In this document: one piece after another, positions 1-6,598 of the stretch | Numbering within the stretch: position 1 is the first letter of the stretch | Layout: each line of letters opens with the position of its first letter | Assembly: GCA_028817755.1 (NCBI GenBank) | Contig: JAPPPA010000256.1 | Location: forward strand, 1 to 10,551 | Length of the DNA: 10,551 nt | DNA from: Gammaproteobacteria bacterium | GTDB taxonomy: Bacteria; Pseudomonadota; Gammaproteobacteria; JAPPPA01 | Reading direction: 5' to 3' | Translations under genes and position numbers: made by a program | Notes under the pieces: generated by a model | Told to the model about the DNA's origin: nothing | The model's database searches: none | The model's input: the letters and a program-made list of their open reading frames with translations, nothing else

Positions 1-446
1 ACGGTATTCCAAACTTCGCGCCAGAGCTATTCCGCCGTGTGGTTCTGAAAGATCCACTGAAAATGAAAGCCTTACAAAAAGGTCTTATTCAGCTTTCAGA
101 AGAGGGTGCTACGCAGTTCTTCCGCCCCATGCGTAATAACGACTTTATTCTTGGCGCGGTAGGTGTGCTGCAGTTTGATGTGGTGGCTGATCGCCTTAAA
201 CACGAATACGGCGTAGAAGCTGCATTTGAGAACATCAATGTGCAAGTTGCGCGTTGGGTAGAAGCTGAGAACGAGCAAGATCATCAGAAGTTCAAAACCA
301 AAGCGCACGACAACTTGGCTATAGACCACGGTGGTGAGCTGGTTTACTTGGCGCCTACACGTGTGAATTTGCAGCTCTCTGAAGAGCGGTTCCCTGAAAT
401 TTCTTTCCGGGCAACACGCGAGCATTCAGTAGCGGCTATCGATTAA
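1..446 (+). CDS. prfC: Peptide chain release factor 3 (RF3), C-terminal part, 5' end outside window
   Basis: RF3 is the translational GTPase that removes RF1/RF2 from the ribosome after termination. The open frame runs in from the left edge (codons in phase from base 3, reading GIPNFAPELFRR) to TAA at 444-446, giving 147 residues of an expected ~530. The GTPase domain is therefore off-window; what remains is the RF3-specific C-terminal domain. Diagnostic stretches are FAPELFRR, LKDPLKMKALQKG, LSEEGATQFFRP, GAVGVLQFDVV and the closing TREH, which match E. coli RF3 from memory almost position by position. A GTG at 39 is an internal valine codon, not the start. The gene is convergent with the lipoprotein gene ending at 476, with only 29 bases between the stops and no clear intrinsic terminator there. 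Identification is secure. Confidence 0.97.
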   Translation, partial: GIPNFAPELFRRVVLKDPLKMKALQKGLIQLSEEGATQFFRPMRNNDFILGAVGVLQFDVVADRLKHEYGVEAAFENINVQVARWVEAENEQDHQKFKTKAHDNLAIDHGGELVYLAPTRVNLQLSEERFPEISFRATREHSVAAID

Positions 447-475
447 AACTGCTATCGCTCCAGTCCCAGTCTTAC

Positions 476-1411
476 CTAATAAGTTTTAGCTGGGAGTTCA
501 GGCAAAGGTGAATGGAACAGTTGTGTAGGCAACTGTTCCGAGGCTACCCAAACCGCTTTTCCATTTTTAGAAAAACCGCCGGCTTCGGTTTGTGCCATTT
601 GCGGTATATCTATTAGCGTTGGCTTTTGTTGTAAAGCAGCACCCCAGCCGTTCTGATGTTGTTGATAGAGGTAGCTGTCTTTATAGGTCGTCACCATTAG
701 CTGCGTACCATCGGCGGAAATGCTCATGGCAGTCGGTTGCGAGCGAAGTTCGCCATAGTAGGGATCTTCTTCTATATCTTCCGCCGTTGGCTCTGGAATG
801 GTAGTGACTTCGGTCACGAATTCAGCGGTAGCAATGTCCGTCGTTTCTTGTAGAGCTAACTTGTAAAGGCGTGGCGGGGTGTCGCGTTTGGTTAGTAGCC
901 ACACGGTGTTGTCTTCACTGTCTACCGCGACGGCTTCGGAGTCTCTAGCGCCATCTTCATAGCGAAAGTTAATAGTGGTCTTTACAGAAGCAGTGGCTTG
1001 CTCAAGCTTAGGCTCGGGTAATGCATATAAAGTAACGTTAGAACGAACAGCGCGATTGTCGCCAACGTCTGCGACCAATAACCATAGTTTGCCATTACGT
1101 TGAAAACGCGCCATATCTTCCCAATCGTTTGATTCGGCGTTGGTCAGCGAGACGGTTTGCACTACATCTCCGGTAGCAGTATTTACGGCGTGAATTTCAG
1201 CCTCGCTGCCACTGTCATTGTGCATCCAAAGTATGTTGTCGTATGAAGAGGCGCTGAGGCCGCTGGCTTCGTCAACGAGGTCGGTATTTAGCTGAATCAG
1301 CTGCTGCCCCTGCGATGTTTGTGTGGCACTTAGTGGCTCGGCTAAGTGGGGTGATTCACAGCCAGAAAAGAATAGCGCGCAAAAGCTGTATAGAAGGCTT
1401 TCAATAGTCAT
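476..1411 (-). CDS. Uncharacterised lipoprotein with beta-propeller-like repeats
   Basis: A 311-residue protein of unknown function. The first 18 residues form a short hydrophobic stretch ending FSGC, a weak lipobox with Cys18 as the candidate lipidation site; the n-region lacks Lys/Arg, so export is likely but not certain. The body carries spaced sequence blocks resembling an uncharacterised bacterial family of WD40/NHL-like propellers: EASGL (48-52), HNDSG (64-68), DWEDMA (96-101), DVGDNR (115-120), DGARDSEA (153-160), LLTK (172-175) and SISADGTQL (230-238). The acidic DWED, GDNR and DGARDSEA clusters could bind metal or a ligand, but no catalytic signature is recognised. The start is the only ATG after an in-frame TAG four codons upstream, preceded by AAAGG at 7 bases. 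It lies 17 bases downstream of the elyC stop and probably shares its transcript. Confidence 0.85.
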   Translation of the reverse strand: MTIESLLYSFCALFFSGCESPHLAEPLSATQTSQGQQLIQLNTDLVDEASGLSASSYDNILWMHNDSGSEAEIHAVNTATGDVVQTVSLTNAESNDWEDMARFQRNGKLWLLVADVGDNRAVRSNVTLYALPEPKLEQATASVKTTINFRYEDGARDSEAVAVDSEDNTVWLLTKRDTPPRLYKLALQETTDIATAEFVTEVTTIPEPTAEDIEEDPYYGELRSQPTAMSISADGTQLMVTTYKDSYLYQQHQNGWGAALQQKPTLIDIPQMAQTEAGGFSKNGKAVWVASEQLPTQLFHSPLPELPAKTY

Positions 1412-1428
1412 TGGGGAGCCTTTCTAGC

Positions 1429-2175
1429 CTAAAAAAGGCGCTGCCGCAGCAGGGCTAGTTCTTCGTAAACCCAACGCTCAAATACTAGCCAGTTGTCGGC
1501 GCGTGGCCACCAGTCGCTCCAATCTCTCGGGTGTAGTTGTTTAACTAGGTGACCGGTGGGATAGCCGGTTACTTCTAGACCTTGGCTTTTGAATAAGTCG
1601 AGTGCTCTAGGTAAGTGTGATGCAGATGTAATGAGTAGGGTGTTTTTGTCTTTTAACAGAGCCGCGGTTGCCTGCGCTTCTTCTTCGGTATTTCTGGGTG
1701 TGGGGTAGCGCAGTATGCGCGATGGCGTTATACCTAGGCTGATTGCCAATTCGGCGCCTTTATCTGCGGCGGTGACTGTGTCGCCACCGGCATAACCGGT
1801 GAAAACCAACTGGCTACCTGGATATTGCTTAGCCAAAACCACGCCTTGGGTAATTCTGGCTAACGCGGAGTAATACAACTGGGCTACCAGCGGCAGTTTA
1901 GGGTCAGATACATGTCCGCTTCCTAGTACGACGATGTAATCCGGGGCTTGCTCTATTTCGGGTACGGCTATTTGTTGTTCCTTGCCAGCCAATAGAGGTG
2001 ATGAGAGCGGCGCGACACTGCCAAACGTGACTAAACCGATGGCGGCTAGCAAACAGAGTGTGCGCAGCTTTCTTGGGCCTAGCAGTGCCAGTAGCAAAAG
2101 TAACAGTACTAAGCTGCTAGGTAGCATTAAAAAGCCCGGGATTTTATAGAGTGGGGTCATAAAAAACGCCGTCAT
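1429..2175 (-). CDS. elyC: ElyC-like DUF218/YdcF-family envelope biogenesis protein
   Basis: Inner-membrane protein of the DUF218 (SanA/YdcF/ElyC) family. In E. coli, ElyC is needed for peptidoglycan synthesis and undecaprenyl-phosphate carrier homeostasis at low temperature. From the first ATG (248 aa), two N-terminal membrane segments lie at about 17-33 and 38-55. A soluble DUF218 domain follows with DYIVVLGSG (79-87), FTGYAGGD (125-132), NTEEEA (162-167) and TSASHLPRA (183-191), the last two being nearly identical to E. coli ElyC. Start choice is uncertain. The ATG at 2175 sits in the loop of a terminator hairpin and has only a distant GAGG (10 bases). The second ATG at 2160 (residue 6, MTPLYKIPG) aligns best with the E. 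coli N terminus but has no Shine-Dalgarno. The length fits either way. The lipoprotein gene follows after 17 bases. Confidence 0.92.
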   Translation of the reverse strand: MTAFFMTPLYKIPGFLMLPSSLVLLLLLLALLGPRKLRTLCLLAAIGLVTFGSVAPLSSPLLAGKEQQIAVPEIEQAPDYIVVLGSGHVSDPKLPLVAQLYYSALARITQGVVLAKQYPGSQLVFTGYAGGDTVTAADKGAELAISLGITPSRILRYPTPRNTEEEAQATAALLKDKNTLLITSASHLPRALDLFKSQGLEVTGYPTGHLVKQLHPRDWSDWWPRADNWLVFERWVYEELALLRQRLF

Positions 2176-2185
2176 AACGACGGCG
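2161..2185 (-). terminator. Rho-independent terminator after the four-helix membrane protein gene, overlapping the elyC start
   Basis: On the minus strand a perfect 7-bp stem CGCCGTC / GACGGCG (plus-strand 2167-2173 and 2179-2185) closes a 5-base loop and is followed directly by six T (2161-2166). This is a canonical intrinsic terminator placed 25 bases past the stop of the gene at 2210. The first elyC ATG (2175-2173) lies in the loop and stem, and its codons 2-5 (TAFF) are the descending stem and the T tract. The hairpin may therefore act as an attenuator for elyC as well as a gene end. Confidence 0.85.
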
Positions 2186-2209
2186 CCTCATGTTGTTATT
2201 GGTTAGCTA

Positions 2210-2611
2210 TTAAAGCTCGGGTTTGTAGATGGCACCTGCAATTGCGCCAGCAATAGCCGATTGCACAAAGCCGCTCATAATCCATTTGCATACTAGATCA
2301 GACGGTAGCGGTTGTACGGCAAAGAAAATTAAGTTGGTGCCGGCTGCAATAACGGCGAGTGCGATGCCGGTCATCGCGCCAGCGGCCCAACCGCCGCGCT
2401 CGGTGCGAAACACAATCCAAACAATACCTAAGGTAATAATGAACTGACCCAAGGTGAGATAGGCCATAAAGTCCATCATTTCGGCCTCTGGCCGCCATAG
2501 CTGAGGGGTGGCTTGGTAAATGGGGCCAAGATAAATGTTGTGGAATACGAAGTCGTACACTGCAACAAATACAAAGGTGGCGATTAAGGCACCAATAAAG
2601 CGTGCATTCAT
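2210..2611 (-). CDS. Small four-helix inner-membrane protein, conserved hypothetical
   Basis: A 133-residue protein, almost entirely hydrophobic, that I cannot assign to a named family. Four membrane segments can be drawn: about 4-24, 48-68 (ending in WIVFRTERGG, which suggests a cytoplasmic loop), 76-98 and 110-129. The last has a Gly/Ala-rich SAIAGAIAGAIY pattern typical of tight helix packing. Between helices 1 and 2 a polar segment, IYLGPIYQATPQLWRPEAEM, contains the only cluster of charged and aromatic residues and is probably the conserved functional loop. The start is supported by AGGAG six bases upstream. The gene follows the YfcG-like transferase by 51 bases without a convincing terminator between them, so it may be the last gene of the glutathione S-transferase transcript. 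It ends at the strong terminator next to elyC. Confidence 0.85.
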   Translation of the reverse strand: MNARFIGALIATFVFVAVYDFVFHNIYLGPIYQATPQLWRPEAEMMDFMAYLTLGQFIITLGIVWIVFRTERGGWAAGAMTGIALAVIAAGTNLIFFAVQPLPSDLVCKWIMSGFVQSAIAGAIAGAIYKPEL

Positions 2612-2662
2612 AGTGGTCTCCTAGGTTTTATTATTGGGAGGCTCTACGCGTCCCAGTCATCT

Positions 2663-3355
2663 CTATTTACTCACAATATTACGCGCATTTTTGGCGAAGT
2701 CATCCGCGGCGTCGCTGTTATCTAGTTTTGTTAGATCTGGCAGTTTTACCGGCACTTCAATGCCTTTTTGCATGGCAGGGCGTTCTGCTAGCTGGCCCAT
2801 CCAGCGGTTCAGGTTATCTAAACCGTCAATGCTAATGCCGCTCCAACGGTGTGTGCGTACCCAGCACCAGTTGGCAATATCGGCAATACTCATTTCTTCA
2901 TTCGCCAGCCATTCTTTGTCGGCTAGGTGCTTGTCTAGCACTTCAAAAATGCGGCGGCCTTCGTTTTGATAACGGTCGATAGCCGGTTGGATTTTTTCTG
3001 GGAAGTAGCGGTAAAACACATTGGCCTGCCCCATCATTGGGCCGACGCCTGCCATTTGGAACATCAACCACTGAATAACATTGCTGCGGCCTTTAGCGTC
3101 TTGGGGCATGAACTTACCGGTTTTTTCGGCGAGGTAAATCATGATCGCGCCAGATTCCATTAAGGAAAAGTCGTCGTTGTCGTGATCAATAATGACCGGG
3201 ATTTTTCCGTTCGGATTGAGTTCCCGGAAATCTGGATCGTTTTGGTCGCCGCCTAGGATGTTCACAACCTTTACGGTGTATTCCAAGCCCATTTCTTCCA
3301 AGGTGCAAGAGGCTTTGTGGCCGTTTGGCGTAGGCGCGGTGTAAAGCGTAATCAT
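2663..3355 (-). CDS. YfcG-like (Nu-class) glutathione S-transferase family protein
   Basis: A 230-residue cytosolic thioredoxin-fold protein close to E. coli YfcG/YghU, GST homologues that act as glutathione-dependent disulfide-bond reductases more than as conjugating enzymes. The N-terminal domain begins MITLYTAPTPNGHK. Thr9 and Asn11 fall exactly where YfcG has the residues that contact glutathione, and there is no catalytic Tyr or Cys at this site. NPNGKIP (47-53, cis-Pro loop) and ESGAI (67-71) complete the glutathione site. The helical C-terminal domain contains the family-typical MSIADIANWCWV. The C terminus is about 15 residues longer than in YfcG. I chose ATG 3355 because AAGGA lies 8 bases upstream and because YfcG starts at the same residue; an in-frame TTG at 3376 would overlap the preceding gene. 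The other transferase ends 11 bases upstream, implying one transcript. Confidence 0.93.
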   Translation of the reverse strand: MITLYTAPTPNGHKASCTLEEMGLEYTVKVVNILGGDQNDPDFRELNPNGKIPVIIDHDNDDFSLMESGAIMIYLAEKTGKFMPQDAKGRSNVIQWLMFQMAGVGPMMGQANVFYRYFPEKIQPAIDRYQNEGRRIFEVLDKHLADKEWLANEEMSIADIANWCWVRTHRWSGISIDGLDNLNRWMGQLAERPAMQKGIEVPVKLPDLTKLDNSDAADDFAKNARNIVSK

Positions 3356-3366
3356 GATGCTGTTCC

Positions 3367-3999
3367 TTATAACCAAGCAATGCTTGGGCGGGTGTTGATG
3401 CTGTCGTACCAGCGCTGAAGGTTTTCTTGCTCTGGCAAAATGGGGGTGTCTGAAAGCTTTTTGAAAAACTTAATGCTGCAGTAAGCGGTTATGTCGGCGA
3501 CGCTAAAAGTGTCGCCGGCAATAAAGGTTTTATTGGCGAGTTCTTTGTTCAAAATGTTCATGCGCTGTTTTGCGCGTTCACGCATTTTTTCGCCGTATTC
3601 GGGTACTTGGTCTTCCAACATTTTTGCCATGGGGTTGGCGTGGCGAAAGGCCATGGCTGTCGGCATCATCAGCTCCATTTCCATTTTGCGTTGCCACATT
3701 TCAATGGTGGCTTGTTCTAACGCGCTGCTGCCGAGTAGCGGGTTTTCGGGGTGTTCAAGCTCAATGTAACGGCAAATCGCCATGGTTTCTTGGAGTACGG
3801 TGTTATCTGTTACAACAAGGCTTGGCACCAAACCGTTGGGAGCTATAGCGCGATACTCAGGGCTGCGGTGTTCGCCCTTCATCATGTCGACGTTTATCAG
3901 TTCGATACCTTGGCTGCCGTCTATGGCAATGCCTTTTTCACCCAAGAACATACGCACACGCATAGGGCTAACAGCGTATTTAAAGTCGTACAGTTTCAT
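3367..3999 (-). CDS. Glutathione S-transferase family protein, Ser-type N-terminus
   Basis: A 210-residue GST with an N-terminal thioredoxin-like domain (about 1-80) and an all-helical C-terminal domain (about 90-205). Ser11, in AVSPMRVRMFL, is the candidate residue that activates the glutathione thiol, as in Theta/Zeta-like enzymes. APNGLVPSL (53-61) is the cis-Pro substrate loop, and QET (70-72) should bind the gamma-glutamyl group. The N-capping motif of the C-domain is present as FSVADITAY. Substrate cannot be deduced. ATG 3999 is chosen over an upstream in-frame ATG at 4053 because a full AAGGAGG precedes it by 4 bases and family members start with this beta strand; the upstream option would run through the intergenic promoter. 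It is the first gene of the minus-strand series and is divergent from the BASS transporter. Confidence 0.93.
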   Translation of the reverse strand: MKLYDFKYAVSPMRVRMFLGEKGIAIDGSQGIELINVDMMKGEHRSPEYRAIAPNGLVPSLVVTDNTVLQETMAICRYIELEHPENPLLGSSALEQATIEMWQRKMEMELMMPTAMAFRHANPMAKMLEDQVPEYGEKMRERAKQRMNILNKELANKTFIAGDTFSVADITAYCSIKFFKKLSDTPILPEQENLQRWYDSINTRPSIAWL

Positions 4000-4008
4000 G
4001 CTGCCTCC

Positions 4009-4037
4009 TTGGTGCTGCCAAATTAGATTTGTATAGT
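4009..4037 (+). promoter_or_regulatory. Candidate sigma70 promoter for the BASS transporter
   Basis: TTGGTG (4009-4014) and TATAGT (4032-4037) are separated by exactly 17 bases. The -10 matches the consensus at 5 of 6 positions and the -35 at 3 of 6. Transcription would begin near 4044, leaving a leader of about 22 bases before ATG 4066. I could not find an equally good promoter reading the other way for the glutathione S-transferases, although one must exist nearby. Confidence 0.5.
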
Positions 4038-4043
4038 GGCAGC
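4014..4043. repeat. Perfect 7+7 inverted repeat, candidate operator in the divergent intergenic region
   Basis: GCTGCCA (4014-4020) and TGGCAGC (4037-4043) are perfect inverse complements with a 16-base AT-rich spacer; arm centres are 23 bases apart. The left arm begins on the last base of the candidate -35 and the right arm on the last base of the candidate -10, so a bound dimer would cover the promoter. A third GCTGCC occurs at 4000-4005, overlapping the ribosome-binding region of the first transferase gene. An RNA hairpin role is also possible but the loop would be long. Confidence 0.5.
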
Positions 4044-4065
4044 GTTTATTCATTGTGGATATGTA

Positions 4066-4902
4066 ATGAGCCTACAAGATGCTCTGATTATTGTCTTAAT
4101 TGCCAGCGTGATGTTGTCTATGGGTCTCGCACTTAAGCCACAAAATCTTTGGCAGGCGATTAAGCACCCGAAACCGCTGTTATTAATTCTGGGCATTAAT
4201 ATCTTGCTGCTACCGGTGATTGGCTGGTGTTTAGGACAAGGCTTGTCCGCAGAAATGGCTTTGGCGCTGTTGCTCGCTGGCGCCTGTGGCATTGGTAGTA
4301 CGGCGCCACTATTCACGGCCAATGTGCGGGGAGATATTGCCTTAGCAACCGCCGCGATGGTGATTAATGGGTTTATATGTCTGCTAACGCTGCCGTTTAC
4401 CTTAGCCATGGCTGGCTTTGAATTGGAAAGCTCAGCCGTTGCCTTAAGTGATGTTGCCTTAAATGCGTTCTACACATTAGCGCTGTGGCAGGTATTGCCG
4501 TTGCTGTTAGGCATGCTAGTGCATCGCCTATGGGAAGCTGCGGCATTGGTTTGGGCGAAACGTTTTAAAACCTTAGGAAATGCCACTCTGGCGCTATTGA
4601 TTGTCGGTATCACTGTCACACAGGGCCATTTGTTTTTGACCTTGTCTGTCACTGACTTGGCGGTAATGGCGCTATTAGTATTGGCAACGTATCTGTTGCC
4701 ATTTTTGTTTAGAAGTCAGCAGTGGGGTTCAACGTTGGTGTTTTGCACGAGTACTCGAAACCTGAATTTAGCGCTGCTGCTGGCATCACAAGTGTTTGCG
4801 AGTGATGCCTTACTACTCACCATATTGAGTTATTCGGCGGTGATGTACATCTTGTTGTTGCCGTTTACTGTGCTGCTGAATAAACGCGCTTATGTAGATT
4901 AA
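4066..4902 (+). CDS. Bile acid:sodium symporter (BASS/SBF) family transporter
   Basis: A 278-residue, strongly hydrophobic inner-membrane protein with about nine membrane segments. Family signs are MLSMGLALKPQ near the N terminus (the usual GMGLTL-like end of the first helix), a KHP motif opening the next segment, ACGIGSTAPLFT then RGD at 73-90 (the equivalent of the CPGGxxSN crossover helix followed by a GD), and STRNLNLALLLA (229-240), the equivalent of the GxRNxxLA crossover in the second half. BASS proteins carry bile acids, pantoate, 2-keto acids or other organic anions with Na+; the substrate here cannot be read. The pattern is more divergent than in typical members, so a BASS-like subfamily is likely. 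ATG 4066 is preferred to a GTG at 4036, which lies at the promoter -10; only a weak GGAT precedes 4066. The PLC gene follows after 46 bases. Confidence 0.85.
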   Translation: MSLQDALIIVLIASVMLSMGLALKPQNLWQAIKHPKPLLLILGINILLLPVIGWCLGQGLSAEMALALLLAGACGIGSTAPLFTANVRGDIALATAAMVINGFICLLTLPFTLAMAGFELESSAVALSDVALNAFYTLALWQVLPLLLGMLVHRLWEAAALVWAKRFKTLGNATLALLIVGITVTQGHLFLTLSVTDLAVMALLVLATYLLPFLFRSQQWGSTLVFCTSTRNLNLALLLASQVFASDALLLTILSYSAVMYILLLPFTVLLNKRAYVD

Positions 4903-4938
4903 ATGCGGTAGAGTTTTACTAAATGCGTAAGTAAACGC

Positions 4939-4946
4939 AGGAGGAG
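4939..4946 (+). promoter_or_regulatory. Strong ribosome-binding site of the phospholipase gene
   Basis: AGGAGGAG lies 2 bases before ATG 4949, with the core AGGAGG ending 4 bases before it. It fixes the start of the phospholipase C reading frame. Confidence 0.8.
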
Positions 4947-4948
4947 AG

Positions 4949-6550
4949 ATGCGTATTCGATTAATGGCGTTACTACTAGTACCGCTAATAGTGGCTTGTG
5001 AAAGCGTGGATAGCCGTGGTGGCACACAAACCATTACGTTAAACACCGCGCCGCAAATTACAGCGGTACCTGACCAGAAAATGGGCACGCTCGGTTTGAT
5101 TGGCCCTGTTTCTTTGGTGTTGAGTGATACTGAAACGTCGAGCGAAGACTTGGATGTAAGCGCCAGCTCTAGCAACACCGATGTGATTCCAAATAGCGGC
5201 ATTAGCATTACCGAATCGAACGGTGTGTGGACGGCCCAAATTCAGCAATCACGTATTGATGCTAATCACTTCGGCACACTGGGTGACACAGACATTACGG
5301 TAACGGTCTCTGATGGCCAGTTAGCTGGCAGCACTACGTTCAAAGTGACGGTTTTACCGCGTATTAACCAATACGTGGCGATGGGAACCCACAATAGCTA
5401 TCACGAGGAAAGCCCGAATGCGACCTTGGTGGCGGACTGGAATTACTCCCATGACGACTTAGATAAGCAGCTATTGCAGCACCGCGTGCGCTCTTTTGAG
5501 TTAGATATTCACTGGAGCCCATCTCAATACATGCAGGTGTACCACGTAAGCGGTTTGGATGATGTCACCATGTGTGACCGCTTTGGCGCCGACCCGTTGC
5601 AACAAGGTGGCGGCTGTTTGGAAATGATTAAAGCGGGCCTAGATGCTAATCCAAACTCGCTACCTGCCATGGTAATGATTGAGCCCAAAGATGTGCTTCC
5701 GCAAGACCCGCAAGAGGGCAGCATTAACGGCCACTGGCGGGATTTTGATGATGATATTCGTGCGGTATTTCCTGAGCCTGCAGAAGGCGAAGAAGATCAG
5801 CTCATTACCCCAGCACAGATTTTAGGTACTTGCGACACGCTTGCCGAGGCAGTGCGGTTTGATACCACTTGCGGTGGCTGGCCACATATTGATGAAGCGC
5901 GCGGCAAGTTGCTGATCTTTATCATGGCTAGCAGTGACTGTACCCGTCATGGGCGCGATTACCGCGGTGTCTCTTACGAGGTTGAAGGCGATGATATCGA
6001 TAACGACTTTACCGAAGAGTGTTACCCAGACGTAGAGCCGAACCCCATAGCAAACTGGTTAGCCTTCATTGAAAATGAGACTGGCCCGAATGCGGCCATT
6101 TCCCGTTGCGACAGCCCTACAGGCGGTTGTTTTGGCCTTGCTAACTTAGCTGAGGCAGCGAAAACAGGCGTGCTTATTCGTACCCGTTCAGACACGCCGC
6201 CGAGTAATAATGCTGAGCAGTGTGCAACGGGTGGCCCGCAGAACTGTACCGACTACACTCCTGTATGCGACTTTGACTATGCGCCCGAAATTGAGGGATA
6301 TAGAACTCGGCTGGCTGCAGCATTGGCCTCTGGTGGCCATATGATTAGTACGGAACACCCCGCGGCGAATTACCCAGATGATGAGGCCGACGAGTGTGGC
6401 TCGAATGACAGTTATAAAGACTGGTTGGCGTACTTTGCTACGGTTGATGGTAAAGGTACCGCCGTGGCAGGTGATCCTTCAGCACTATGCAACCCAGCTA
6501 ACGCACCTGTAGGCTGTGCTGATTCAATGTTCGCTGATCAAGCACCATAA
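4949..6550 (+). CDS. Secreted lipoprotein, Ca2+-dependent phosphoinositide-type phospholipase C with Ig-like N-terminal domain
   Basis: A 533-residue exported enzyme. Residues 1-17 are a lipoprotein signal peptide ending LIVAC, with Cys17 lipidated. About 33-135 form an Ig/cadherin-like beta domain (SDTET..., GDTDITVTVSDGQ..., TTFKVTV). About 140-480 are the catalytic barrel of the Ca2+-dependent PI-PLC family (Pfam PI-PLC-C1). Catalytic residues can be placed by comparison with eukaryotic PLC: His148-Asn149 in GTHNSYH, Glu184 and Asp186 in FELDIHW, His199 in VYHVSG (13 residues after Asp186, as in PLC-delta1), and Glu245 in VMIEPKD; RTRSD (411-415) is another conserved block. The expected reaction is cleavage of a glycerophospholipid or phosphodiester headgroup at or outside the envelope; the real substrate is unknown. 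Fourteen cysteines follow Cys17, enough for seven disulfides, which fits an extracytoplasmic site. It shares a terminator with the convergent PhoD-like gene. Confidence 0.9.
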   Translation: MRIRLMALLLVPLIVACESVDSRGGTQTITLNTAPQITAVPDQKMGTLGLIGPVSLVLSDTETSSEDLDVSASSSNTDVIPNSGISITESNGVWTAQIQQSRIDANHFGTLGDTDITVTVSDGQLAGSTTFKVTVLPRINQYVAMGTHNSYHEESPNATLVADWNYSHDDLDKQLLQHRVRSFELDIHWSPSQYMQVYHVSGLDDVTMCDRFGADPLQQGGGCLEMIKAGLDANPNSLPAMVMIEPKDVLPQDPQEGSINGHWRDFDDDIRAVFPEPAEGEEDQLITPAQILGTCDTLAEAVRFDTTCGGWPHIDEARGKLLIFIMASSDCTRHGRDYRGVSYEVEGDDIDNDFTEECYPDVEPNPIANWLAFIENETGPNAAISRCDSPTGGCFGLANLAEAAKTGVLIRTRSDTPPSNNAEQCATGGPQNCTDYTPVCDFDYAPEIEGYRTRLAAALASGGHMISTEHPAANYPDDEADECGSNDSYKDWLAYFATVDGKGTAVAGDPSALCNPANAPVGCADSMFADQAP

Positions 6551-6570
6551 AAGGCGATTAGCCCATAAAG

Positions 6571-6596
6571 AAAAGGCCTCTTTCGAGGCCTTTTTT
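6571..6596. terminator. Bidirectional rho-independent terminator between the PLC and PhoD-like genes
   Basis: AAAAGGCCTC (6571-6580) and GAGGCCTTTT (6585-6594) pair perfectly around the 4-base loop TTTC. The downstream T run serves the plus-strand phospholipase transcript, and the A run on the other side becomes a U tract for the minus-strand PhoD-like transcript. The structure lies 20 bases after one stop and 2 bases after the other. Confidence 0.92.
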
Positions 6597-6598
6597 AT

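Noticed and set aside
447..475. Terminator between the convergent prfC and lipoprotein genes
   Set aside because: Only 4- to 5-bp arms with long loops and no proper U tract; a repeated GCTATCG is present but no stable hairpin.
1405..1452. Terminator at the elyC end, where a GCTG/CAGC stem is followed by CCTTTTTT on the minus strand
   Set aside because: The stem is only 4 bp with a 3-base loop and lies inside the elyC coding end; the next gene starts 17 bases on, so co-transcription is more likely.
2612..2662. Hairpin TGGGA/TCCCA after the YfcG-like gene as terminator
   Set aside because: Five-bp stem, 11-base loop and AATAATAAAA rather than a U tract after it on the transcribed strand.
4000..4053. 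Upstream start at 4053 for the first glutathione S-transferase
   Set aside because: It would overlap the divergent promoter, whereas a full AAGGAGG sits 4 bases before ATG 3999, where the thioredoxin fold begins.
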